Source: an uncultured Bryobacteraceae bacterium (GTDB lineage: Bacteria > Acidobacteriota > Terriglobia > Bryobacterales > Bryobacteraceae). From it: a DNA stretch of 64,000 nucleotides. Below, piece by piece: positions 25,748 through 34,052 of this stretch; the first letter of the stretch is position 1, and each line of letters starts with the position of its first letter. The notes under the pieces are model-generated. The model was not told the DNA's origin. It saw only the letters and a list, made by a program, of their open reading frames with translations, and searched no databases. Location of the stretch: assembly GCA_938027685.1 (NCBI GenBank), contig CALJAM010000023.1, positions 1 to 64,000 on the forward strand, given 5' to 3'. Both the position numbers and the translations under genes were made by a program.

Positions 25748-27088
25748 TTACCGCAGCGTGCGCGTGAGCGGTTTCCGCAGGGGCGGGGGCTGCCCTGGCG
25801 GCGGAGCCGGCTCGGGGGGCGTTTCCGGTTCGGGAGGCGCGGCAGGCTTCTTCGGGCGGGCGTTCAGTCGCGCCACGATCAGCTCCTGCTTGACCTTCTC
25901 GTACTCGCGCGATCCCGGCTCGACGCCGCGGGCGCGAATCTGCTCGTCCGTGATCTCCATGGCCACCGGCAGGTACTTCTGCAGGTAGTTCTTGATGCGG
26001 TCCTGCACGATGCGGTGCGAGGAGTATAGCAGCAGAAAGAGAACTTCATCGCCGGCTGCTTTGGCCAACGCTAGGTAGAGCGCCGAAGGTTTGTGGAGTT
26101 TGGGCGACTTGAGGGCCTTCTCGAGCTTCTTGGCCCGGCTCTCGAGCTTGCGCCAAAGCTCGAGCTCTTCCTTGTTGAGACGGAGAGTCCGGGCCAGGGC
26201 GGTCTTCTCCCGCGGAGTCAGTTTCTCGGTGAGCACGTGCAGGAACAGGCCGAAATTCTCGAGCCTGAAATCCACCCCGAAAGGAACCATCTGCCGCACC
26301 TTCTGCAGGCGGGTGAGGCCGTGAAGGTTCACTTTGGCGCCCGTGAGGGCCGGGCAGAACAGCCTCAGCAGACCCTCTTCATCGAGCGCACGCACCACGT
26401 CCGCACAGGCCGGATCATTCGCGGTATGACGCAACTCCTCAGCCAGCTTGCGCGGGGCGATCCGTTGCTCGAGGCCGGCTTCCCGCGCGCGCTCGTACTG
26501 ACCCTGAGTCTTGGGTTCCACCGTGTAGCCCAATCGCGTGCGAAAACGGATCAGGCGGAGCAGGCGCGAGGGATCATCGAATAGGGAGTAGTTGGTGACC
26601 GCGCGCAGTTCCCGATGCTGGATATCGGCCACCCCGTTGTTCGGGTCGATCAGCAGGCCGCGCGAAGAGGGATGCAACGAGAGCGCGATGGCGTTGATGG
26701 TGAAGTCGCGGCAGCGCAGGTCCTCGTGGATGGTGGCGGGGGTGATTTCGGGACGGCCGCCTGGCCGTGGGTAGCGCTCCTCGCGGGCCATGGCGATTTC
26801 GGCTGTCACCCCGCCGGGGAACAGCATTTCGGCGCTGTTGCGGTGCGTGTCGGACGTTACGATGCGCGCACCCGTTTTGCGGGCCAGCCGTTTTGCCACA
26901 CTGAGGGCGTCGCCTTCCACGGTGAAATCCAGGTCGCGGATGGGGAAGGCACCGAGCATGTCGCGTAAGGCGCCGCCGGTCAGGAACAGGCGCACGCCGG
27001 ATTCAAGGGCAGCCGCCTCCACCTCGCGCAACACGCGCAGCTGCCCCGTGCTCAGGTGGGTTTCCAGCATGAACATGTAATCGCTCAT
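25748..27088 (-). CDS. CCA tRNA nucleotidyltransferase / poly(A) polymerase family protein
   Basis: 446 residues. The class II nucleotidyltransferase head is clear: LFLTGGALRDMLGA, IRDLDFTVEGD (the DxD metal site), the HRNSAEMLF strand, RCRDFTINAIALSLHP, DDPSRLLRLIRFRTRLGY. The family adds CCA to tRNA 3' ends or poly(A) tails. The two cannot be separated by sight, but this is the only such gene in the window. The C-terminal 40 residues are Pro-rich (ETPPEPAPPPGQPPP) and unlike the usual HD or helical tail. It lies 55 bp after xerD. Confidence 0.85.
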   Translation of the reverse strand: MSDYMFMLETHLSTGQLRVLREVEAAALESGVRLFLTGGALRDMLGAFPIRDLDFTVEGDALSVAKRLARKTGARIVTSDTHRNSAEMLFPGGVTAEIAMAREERYPRPGGRPEITPATIHEDLRCRDFTINAIALSLHPSSRGLLIDPNNGVADIQHRELRAVTNYSLFDDPSRLLRLIRFRTRLGYTVEPKTQGQYERAREAGLEQRIAPRKLAEELRHTANDPACADVVRALDEEGLLRLFCPALTGAKVNLHGLTRLQKVRQMVPFGVDFRLENFGLFLHVLTEKLTPREKTALARTLRLNKEELELWRKLESRAKKLEKALKSPKLHKPSALYLALAKAAGDEVLFLLLYSSHRIVQDRIKNYLQKYLPVAMEITDEQIRARGVEPGSREYEKVKQELIVARLNARPKKPAAPPEPETPPEPAPPPGQPPPLRKPLTRTLR

Positions 27089-27143
27089 GGCAGCCTGCTC
27101 ACTTCGTGCTCAGCTGCGGCCGGCGCGGCGAGGCCTCCCGGAT

Positions 27144-28052
27144 TCACGCGCGCGGATGATGCTCATCGAGGGTCTGCCGTAACCGGGACCGCATCACGTG
27201 CGTGTACACCTGGGTGGTGGAAATGTCGGCATGGCCCAGCATCAACTGGACGCTCCTGAGATCGGCGCCGCCCTCGAGCAAGTGGGTGGCGAAGCTGTGG
27301 CGAACGGCGTGCGGCCACACCCGCCGGCCGAGGCCGGCCCGCAGGGAGTACTTGGCCAGCAACTTCCACACCGCTTGCCGCGTCAGGGGCGTGCCTCGGG
27401 CACTGACGAACAGGTAAGGGCTGGAGCGCCGCTTGAGCAATCGCCCACGCCCGTGCTCCAAGTAAGCCCGCAAGGCCTCCAGCGCCGCCCGTCCCACCGG
27501 AGTCAGCCGCTGCTTGTTGCCCTTGCCCAGGATCCGCACCACCCCAACCTCATGATTGACATCGGATAATTGCAGTTGACAGAGCTCGCTCACCCGCAAG
27601 CCTGAGGCGTAGAGCAACTGGAGCATGGCGCGGTCCCGCAGGCCGGTGGGCGTCACCGAGTCGGGAGCCTCCAGCAGCCGTTCAACCTCTTCGAGGGAAA
27701 GGCAGTGCGGAAGGCGCCGCCAGGCGTGCGGTGATTTCAGCCCTTCGGTGGGATCCCGACTGAGCATCCCCTCCCGGACGAGGAAGCGGAAAAAACCGCG
27801 CAAGGCGCTGAGGTGTCGCGCAGCGGACCGGCTATCGAGCCCGCCTTGCCGGAGCCACTCCAGGTACTGCCCCACAAGGCGCGCGTTAGGCGCACCCTGC
27901 CCCGTGCCTCTCCAAAAGCCCGCGAAGCGCAACAGATCGCTGCGATAAGCCTCTATCGTATTGAAAGACAAGCCCTTTTCGATCCGGCAGTGGTCCAGGT
28001 AGGCCTGGACCCAAGCCGACGGATCGGGCGCCTCAGGCATCGTGCCAATCAT
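27144..28052 (-). CDS. xerD: Tyrosine recombinase XerD
   Basis: 302 residues, the normal Xer length. The N-terminal SAM-like core-binding domain (AYLDHCRIEKGLSFNTIEAY) is followed by the catalytic domain with R in YASGLRVSELCQL, K in GKGNKQRLTPV, HxxR in HAVRHSFATHLL, H in LGHADISTTQ and the nucleophile Tyr in QVYTHV. XerC/XerD resolve chromosome dimers at dif; the length and motifs fit XerD rather than a phage integrase. No dif site or integrated element was seen beside it. The ATG at 28052 is used; one at 28040 is also possible. Confidence 0.9.
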   Translation of the reverse strand: MIGTMPEAPDPSAWVQAYLDHCRIEKGLSFNTIEAYRSDLLRFAGFWRGTGQGAPNARLVGQYLEWLRQGGLDSRSAARHLSALRGFFRFLVREGMLSRDPTEGLKSPHAWRRLPHCLSLEEVERLLEAPDSVTPTGLRDRAMLQLLYASGLRVSELCQLQLSDVNHEVGVVRILGKGNKQRLTPVGRAALEALRAYLEHGRGRLLKRRSSPYLFVSARGTPLTRQAVWKLLAKYSLRAGLGRRVWPHAVRHSFATHLLEGGADLRSVQLMLGHADISTTQVYTHVMRSRLRQTLDEHHPRA

Positions 28053-28125
28053 ACAATACTTCGAAAAATGTTTCTACTGATTCTTGAGGGCGGCAGCCTG
28101 GGCGGACGCAAGGGCCAGGGTGGCC

Positions 28126-31100
28126 TCAAGCCCCCGCTCGGCCCCGTTGGACCACGTAGTACAGCGCGGGCAGGGCGATGAGCATGAGCAGGAGGGTCGA
28201 GGCTAACCCTCCCAGCACCACTGTCGCCAGCGGCCGCTGCACGTCGGAGCCGATGCCGGTGGCCAGTGCGGCCGGGCAGATGCCGAGCATGGCGGCTGTC
28301 AGCAGGATGAGCACGGGTCGGAGCTGCGTGCTCGCGCCCTCGAGCACCGCTTCCTCCAACGTGCGGCCCCCCTGGCGCAGAATCCGTCTGATCTCACTCA
28401 GATACAGCACGCCCGCCATGACCGCTACGCCGAACAGCGAGACGAACCCTACGGCCGCGGAAACACTGAAGGGCATTCCTCGGAGCCGGAGCGCAGCAAT
28501 GCCGCCCACCATCGAGAACGGCATGACGGTCAGGATCATCATCGCGTCGCGGGCCGACCCGAAGGCCCAGCTCAGCAGCCCGAAGACAATAACAACCGTG
28601 ATCGGGAGGATCCAGGTAAGCCTGCGCCGGGCCCGGTCCAGGTTCTCGAACTGCCCACCCCACTCGACGGTGTAGCCCGGCGGCAGCTTGATGCGCTCGC
28701 GGAACTTGCGCTGGGCTTCCGCCACGAAGCTGCCTTGATCCCGCCCGCGGATATTGGTTCGTACGCTAACCATGCGGCGATTCTCGCGCCGCGCGAGGAT
28801 GGTGGGTCCCTCGGCCACCTCTACGGCGGCGACCTGCGCAAGCGGCACCCGGCCCCCGTCGGCTGTCGGCACGAGAATCCGGCCGATGTCGGACAACGTG
28901 CTGCGGGCTTCGGGCACGTAGCGGACGACAATGTCGAAGCGACGCTCGCCCTCGTACATCGTGGTGACGGGTCTGCCGCCGATGGCCAGCTCGATCACCT
29001 CTTGCAAGTCGGCGGCACTGATCCCATAGCGTGCCGCCTCCAATCGGTTCAGACGGATGCGCAGTTGAGCCTGGTCTGCTTCCTGTTCGATCGCCGTATC
29101 GGCCGCGCCCCGGATCTCCCGCAACAGTTCCAGCGTCTGGGCAGCGGCCGCGCGCAGGACGCCGAGATCCGGACCGCTGAGCAGAACCGCCAGATCAGCC
29201 GACGACCCGGTGACCGCCTCCATCACCATGTCGATGATCGGCTGGGTGAAGTTGAATGTGGCTCCCGGCACGTGGGTGCGGAGGCGCTCGGAGAGCTCCT
29301 GCACCAGATCGATCTTCCTCTTGCCCCGAGGCCACTCTCGATAAGGCCTCAGTACGATCAACAGCTCGATCCGGTTGGGGCCGAAAGGCTCCGTGTTCGA
29401 GGTCTGACGCCCTGTCTGCGAACCAACCAGAAGCACTTCCGGGGACTGGCGGACCAAAGCTCGCAGTCGATTGGCCACCTCAGCTGATCGTTCCAGCGAG
29501 ATGCCAGGCGGTAGGTTGACGCGCACCCAGATGACGCCTTCGTCCAGGTGCGGCAAGAACTCGGAGCCCAAACCTACCGCCAGGGCGACGCTGCCCGCGA
29601 GCAGAACCGCGGTTGCCGCGAGTACAACCCAAGCGCGACGCAGCAGCACGCGCAGGTCGTGTCGGTAACGCCGGGCGAGCCAGGTCAACACGGGGTTGCT
29701 CCACGGACGACTTCCCGGCAGCAGCCAACTGGCGAGCGCCGGCACCAGGGTGAGCGTGAACAGGAGTGCGCCGACCAACGCCGCCACGATCGTGAAAGCC
29801 ATGGGCATGAAGAGCCGCCGTTCGACTCTCTCGAGCGTGAACAGCGGCAGGTAGGCGGTGATCAGGATGGCCAGTGAGAAGACGATCGGCCGCTGGATGT
29901 CGACGGCCGCCCGGCCCAGGGCGTCGGACCGGCTTGGCTCATCGGCCTTTGAATCCTGACGCAAACGCCTGAGCATGGCCTCGACCATCACCAGCGTGCC
30001 GTCCACGATGATGCCGAAGTCGATCGCACCCAGGCTCAACAGGCTCGCCGTCACCCCAAAAAGCCGCATCAGAAGGAAAGCGAACAGCAGTGAGAGGGGC
30101 ACCACCAGAGCCGTCAGCAAGGCGGCGCGCAGGCTGCCCAGGAAAAACAGCAGCACGAGAAAAACCACGGCCAGACCCTCGGCCAGCGTGCGCGAGACGG
30201 TTCGCAGCGTGTTGGCCACCAGCTCGGTGCGATCGTAGATCGGGCGGATCCGGACGCCCGCCGGCAGCCCCGACCGGTTCAGCTCGTCCACCGCTTCGCG
30301 GATGCCGCGCAAGGTTTCACTCGGGTTCTCTCCCCGGCGCATGGCGACGATGCCTTCGACCAGCCCATTGCGCTCGTCCAGTCCGAAAACGCCCGTGGGC
30401 GGTTCGTGGCTGACCCGCACCTTGGCCACGTCGCGTACGAAGATCGGGGTGCCGCCGTGCGAGGCCACCACTACGTCCTCGATGTCGCTGAGGGTGCGAA
30501 GCCTCCCGATACCCCTCACCACCAGCGCCTGTTCGCCCGACGGTATCATCGACCCCCCGGCGTTTCCGTTGCCGGCTGCAACCGCCTCCGCGATCTGGCG
30601 GACCGACAGGCCGTATTTGTACAGAGCCATCGGCTCTAAGGCGATCTCGTACTGCTTGACCAAACCTCCGAAAGCGAAGACGTCCCCCACCCCGGGCACT
30701 TGCATGAGCCTGGGCGCGACCACCCAGTCCTGGATCTCCCTGAGCTTCATGGAGTCCAATCCATGGCCCTCCAGCACGTAGCGATACAATTCGCCGGCGG
30801 GAGTCGTGGGAGGGGCCAGCGCAGGCTCCGCACCGGGCGGCAGTTCCACGTCCCGCAACCTCTCCAGTACGAGCTGCCGGGCGCGGAACAGGTCGACGCC
30901 GTATTCGAAAGTCAGGTCCACCACCGAGAGGCCGAAGATCGTACGGGAGCGTCGGCCGATCATTCCCGGCACTCCCGTGAGCGCGCGCTCGATGGGAATC
31001 GTGATCTGCTGCTCCACTTCCTCGGCGGCGTAACCCGGGAACTGGGTGATCACGGTGACCTGCGGATCGGAAAGATCCGGGTACGCCTCGACCTTCAGGC

Positions 31101-31197
31101 GGGCGAAACTCCACACACCGAGGGCCGCCAGCACCAAAGAAAGCAAAACCACCAGCAAACGTTTCTCCAGCGCGAGGCGCGTCAGCGAGGCCAACAT
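28126..31197 (-). CDS. Heavy-metal efflux RND pump, CzcA family
   Basis: 1023 residues from the ATG at 31197, which has AAGGGG six bases upstream. The RND topology is visible: TM1 (LLVVLLSLVLAALGVWSFARL), periplasmic loops, TM2-6, a second loop, and TM8-12. The metal-relay motif in TM4 reads DFGIIVDGTLVMVEAMLRRL, which places it among the divalent-cation HME pumps (Zn/Co/Cd/Ni type), not the Cu/Ag CusA type; the residue usually Asn after VE is Ala. Periplasmic docking segments match CzcA (SGLPAGVRIRPIYDRTELV). Third structural gene of the efflux cluster; its start lies 10 bp before the end of the adaptor gene. Confidence 0.9.
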   Translation of the reverse strand: MLASLTRLALEKRLLVVLLSLVLAALGVWSFARLKVEAYPDLSDPQVTVITQFPGYAAEEVEQQITIPIERALTGVPGMIGRRSRTIFGLSVVDLTFEYGVDLFRARQLVLERLRDVELPPGAEPALAPPTTPAGELYRYVLEGHGLDSMKLREIQDWVVAPRLMQVPGVGDVFAFGGLVKQYEIALEPMALYKYGLSVRQIAEAVAAGNGNAGGSMIPSGEQALVVRGIGRLRTLSDIEDVVVASHGGTPIFVRDVAKVRVSHEPPTGVFGLDERNGLVEGIVAMRRGENPSETLRGIREAVDELNRSGLPAGVRIRPIYDRTELVANTLRTVSRTLAEGLAVVFLVLLFFLGSLRAALLTALVVPLSLLFAFLLMRLFGVTASLLSLGAIDFGIIVDGTLVMVEAMLRRLRQDSKADEPSRSDALGRAAVDIQRPIVFSLAILITAYLPLFTLERVERRLFMPMAFTIVAALVGALLFTLTLVPALASWLLPGSRPWSNPVLTWLARRYRHDLRVLLRRAWVVLAATAVLLAGSVALAVGLGSEFLPHLDEGVIWVRVNLPPGISLERSAEVANRLRALVRQSPEVLLVGSQTGRQTSNTEPFGPNRIELLIVLRPYREWPRGKRKIDLVQELSERLRTHVPGATFNFTQPIIDMVMEAVTGSSADLAVLLSGPDLGVLRAAAAQTLELLREIRGAADTAIEQEADQAQLRIRLNRLEAARYGISAADLQEVIELAIGGRPVTTMYEGERRFDIVVRYVPEARSTLSDIGRILVPTADGGRVPLAQVAAVEVAEGPTILARRENRRMVSVRTNIRGRDQGSFVAEAQRKFRERIKLPPGYTVEWGGQFENLDRARRRLTWILPITVVIVFGLLSWAFGSARDAMMILTVMPFSMVGGIAALRLRGMPFSVSAAVGFVSLFGVAVMAGVLYLSEIRRILRQGGRTLEEAVLEGASTQLRPVLILLTAAMLGICPAALATGIGSDVQRPLATVVLGGLASTLLLMLIALPALYYVVQRGRAGA

Positions 31198-31207
31198 CGG
31201 CACCCCT

Positions 31208-32353
31208 TTAAAAGGCCGCCAGTAGGGCCGCACCCCGGGTGACTACCCGGTCGCCGGCCTGCAACCCGTCCAAAATCGCAACCATGCCGTTCCGCGCTTC
31301 GCCGCACTCGACCAAAACGCGCTCGAAGCGCCCCGTCCCCCTCTCGACGAAGGCCCACGTCTGTTCGCCCCTACGCACGAGAGCGGAGGCGGGCACGGCC
31401 GGCAGCAGCCGTCGCGCATGAGTGTGACGGATGGTGCAAAACATCTCGGGCCGGAGCCGCCCGCCCGGGTTCGTTATCTCCGCCTGTACTTTCACCGTGC
31501 GCGACTGCGGATCCACCACGTCCGCAATGCGCCTCACGCGCCCTTGGAAGACCTCGCCCGGGTAGGCGTTCACGAGGATCTCCACCTGCTCGCCCGCATG
31601 GATGAGCCGGATCTGGTCCTCAGGCACCTGCGACGTAGCCCAGATCGTGCTAAGGTCAGCGATCACCATCACCGGCGTCGCCGTGTCGCTGCGATATTCT
31701 CCCGGCGCCACCGAGAGCTCGAGAACCTTGCCGGAAATGGGCGCACGCACTGTGATTTCAGCCGCGGGTTGCTCCGGGTTGACCCCTAGCAGGTCCAAGC
31801 GGTGACGGGCTTCGCCGGAGCCGGCTTCTGCTTGTTCCAGGGCGGCACGTGCGTTCGCCAGCTCGCTCTCGGCGGCAAGTACATCCTTGAGCGCCGCGGC
31901 CCGATGCTGATAAAGATCGCGCAGCCGCTCCAGATCCTTCTCCGCCTTCCACAGGGCAGCAGAAGCCTGACGCAACTGCGCCTGCAACTGTCGCCAGGCT
32001 GCCAACGCCTCGGCTACCTCACGACTCTCAAGGACCACCAGCGGCTGTCCCTCGATGACGGTGTCGCCCAGTCCCACCAGCACGCGGCGCACCCGTCCGG
32101 AAGCGGGAAGCAAAACACGGGAGATGCGGTGGGGGTTCAGTTCCAGCTTGCCCGGGGCCACCACCTCCGCCACGGGGAACTCTTTGAGCTTCACGCTCTC
32201 GATGCGCAGTTCGCGCAGTTGCGGCGAATCCGGAGCGAATGTCACACGCCCGCTCCCGTCGCTGCCCCTCGTAGAGGCGTTACCGGATGTTCCGCCCGGA
32301 CGGGAGCAACCCGCACACAATAACGCCAGCGAGAAAACGACCGCTCGCATCAT
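31208..32353 (-). CDS. Periplasmic adaptor (membrane fusion) lipoprotein, CzcB/CusB type
   Basis: 381 residues from the ATG at 32353 (overlap ATGA with the upstream gene). A lipobox is visible in FSLALLCAGCSRPGG, so it is probably a lipoprotein. The body has the barrel-sandwich half-motifs (VAPGKLELNPHRISRVLLPA and ITVRAPISGKVLELSVAPGE), an alpha-hairpin of about 70 residues rich in Ala/Leu/Glu between them, and a beta-barrel domain (VMVIADLSTIWATSQVPE). It bridges the CzcA-type pump and the outer-membrane channel. Metal-binding His or Met clusters were not obvious. Confidence 0.9.
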   Translation of the reverse strand: MMRAVVFSLALLCAGCSRPGGTSGNASTRGSDGSGRVTFAPDSPQLRELRIESVKLKEFPVAEVVAPGKLELNPHRISRVLLPASGRVRRVLVGLGDTVIEGQPLVVLESREVAEALAAWRQLQAQLRQASAALWKAEKDLERLRDLYQHRAAALKDVLAAESELANARAALEQAEAGSGEARHRLDLLGVNPEQPAAEITVRAPISGKVLELSVAPGEYRSDTATPVMVIADLSTIWATSQVPEDQIRLIHAGEQVEILVNAYPGEVFQGRVRRIADVVDPQSRTVKVQAEITNPGGRLRPEMFCTIRHTHARRLLPAVPASALVRRGEQTWAFVERGTGRFERVLVECGEARNGMVAILDGLQAGDRVVTRGAALLAAF

Positions 32354-33615
32354 GGCCGGATCCCCAAGGCGGCGAGCGCCTCCAGCCGGTAACGACAGCG
32401 TGCGTAGTCGGCACGCGCCTCGATCCACGCGGCAAAAGCGTCGTTGAAGGTACGCTGTGCGTCCAGCAGTTCCAGCAGGCTTGCCTGCCCCCGGGTGTAG
32501 CTGTACTCGGTGATGTCACGCACCTCGCGCGCCTGCGCCAAGACGCCCGTCTCGATTTCTGCCAGCAGCCGACGTGAGACCACGCACTGCTGGTGCGCGT
32601 TCTCCACTTCAGCGAGGATGGCAGCCTCGAGCGCCCGCACACGCAGCTCCGCCTGACGCAGCTCCTGTCTGGCGCGCTCGATTTCGCCCTGGTTGCGATC
32701 GAAGACAGGCAGCGGGATCTCGATGAAGAAGCCGAGCATGTTCCCCTTGCCGGCCAGGCCCTGCTGGCGGCGGTACTCGCTACCCAGGGTGAGATCGGGG
32801 CGCGCACGGGCGAGCTCGAGCTTCAGCTCAGCGGTCGCGCGCCTTGCACTGAGCCTGGCGGCCAACAGATCCGGGCGCCGTTCCAGAGCGGACTGCCGGA
32901 CCGCCTCGAGAGCCGGAAGCTCGGCATCGCGGCCCAAATCCCCCTCAACGTCCGCTTCCGGCGCGAACCGCGTGCGTCCCATGAGGCTGAGCAGGCGGAT
33001 GATGGCGCCGCGGACCTCCGCCTCCGCGCGTCTTACCGCGTTGCCCTGCTCAAGAGCGGCCACACGGGAGCGGATCAGTTCGACCTCTGCGATGTCGCCC
33101 GCACGCCAGCGGGCCCGATTGATCTCGACGAGCCGGTTAAAGGTCTCCCAATTCCGGCGCGCCAGCGCCAGCTTTTCCTTGGCCAGCAACGCATCCAGGA
33201 ACCCGTTCTGCACCTCCTGACGCAGGGTGCGGACCGCATCGAGAAATTCCAGTTCCGCTATGCGGCGCCCGTGTTCGGCCACGGCGATCCGACTCTGCCG
33301 TTTTCCGCCGCGCTCGATGGTGAAGTCGGCACGAACGTTGAACTCGGGCGGGCCGGCGGCGTTGAGCTCGTCGAACCCCGTGCCGAGAAGGTCCAGGTGG
33401 TCGCCGCCCGCACTCAATACGGGATTGGGACGCAGGCGGGCCGTGATCAACCGAGCCTCCGCCACAGCGATGCTCGCACGTTGGGCAAGCAGGCTAAGGT
33501 TGTTTTCGAGCGCTTCGGTCAATGCGCGCTCCAAAGTGATGTTCTCGGGCTGCAAGGCTCTTGCCGCCACCGCGCACCACAGCGCGCTCGCCCACCACTT
33601 CGCTATGCTCGCCAT
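32350..33615 (-). CDS. TolC-family outer-membrane channel, CzcC type
   Basis: 421 residues from the ATG at 33615, preceded by AAGGAGGTGAC, the strongest Shine-Dalgarno sequence in the window. Signal peptide about 1-21 (IAKWWASALWCAVAARA). It carries the TolC/OEP repeats: ITLERALTEALENNLSLL, LGSEYRRQQGLAG, and long amphipathic helices (EIERARQELRQAELRVRALE, ISRRLLAEIETG-like region). It opens the channel for metal export with the adaptor and pump that follow. Confidence 0.9.
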   Translation of the reverse strand: MASIAKWWASALWCAVAARALQPENITLERALTEALENNLSLLAQRASIAVAEARLITARLRPNPVLSAGGDHLDLLGTGFDELNAAGPPEFNVRADFTIERGGKRQSRIAVAEHGRRIAELEFLDAVRTLRQEVQNGFLDALLAKEKLALARRNWETFNRLVEINRARWRAGDIAEVELIRSRVAALEQGNAVRRAEAEVRGAIIRLLSLMGRTRFAPEADVEGDLGRDAELPALEAVRQSALERRPDLLAARLSARRATAELKLELARARPDLTLGSEYRRQQGLAGKGNMLGFFIEIPLPVFDRNQGEIERARQELRQAELRVRALEAAILAEVENAHQQCVVSRRLLAEIETGVLAQAREVRDITEYSYTRGQASLLELLDAQRTFNDAFAAWIEARADYARCRYRLEALAALGIRP

Positions 33616-33692
33616 GTCACCTCCTTGGGCCCGCTCCACCGGGTGACACCCCCGGGAAGGCCCTTTTCCTTACGCTTTCCCTGAGGAGCTTC

Positions 33693-33992
33693 TCAGGCGG
33701 GAGGAGCGCGTTCGGGATGCTCTTGGACGTCGGGCTGCCGAAGGGAAACGAGAGTGCGGGCAAACCGAATCCACAACACGCCCAAAAGGGGCTCGATGTG
33801 GATGTGCGCTGCGGCTTCCAGCGAGGGAGCGGCCTCGATAGGCGAGAAGATGCAAGCCTGACGCGCCGCCGGGCTGTGCCGGTGCCAGGGGCTGTATAAC
33901 AACACCGCCAGCGCCAGCACGATCAGAATCAGTGCGGCGCTGGTCAGGCGACCAGACCACCGGGCGGCCATCGCTGTCCGGGGAGGCCTCAT
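33693..33992 (-). CDS. Small membrane protein preceding the metal-efflux genes
   Basis: 99 residues from the ATG at 33992; the frame stays open to 34019. One hydrophobic segment (LTSAALILIVLALAVLLYS) is followed by a His-rich loop (WHRHSPAARQ) and a second His pair (AHIHIEPL). This resembles the small CzcI/DUF2946-like proteins often found upstream of heavy-metal RND pumps, but similarity is weak. It lies 77 bp before the channel gene and 33 bp after the upstream deaminase gene. Its role may be regulatory. Confidence 0.45.
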   Translation of the reverse strand: MRPPRTAMAARWSGRLTSAALILIVLALAVLLYSPWHRHSPAARQACIFSPIEAAPSLEAAAHIHIEPLLGVLWIRFARTLVSLRQPDVQEHPERAPPA

Positions 33993-34052
33993 TGCCGCAA
34001 CCCGCAACCGAGATTTCAAGATAGCAAAGGATCGGGGGCGGCGCAGTGCCGC

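Noticed and set aside
27144-28052. Integrase of a mobile element
   Set aside because: Length and motifs fit housekeeping XerD, and no element ends, direct repeats or phage genes surround it.
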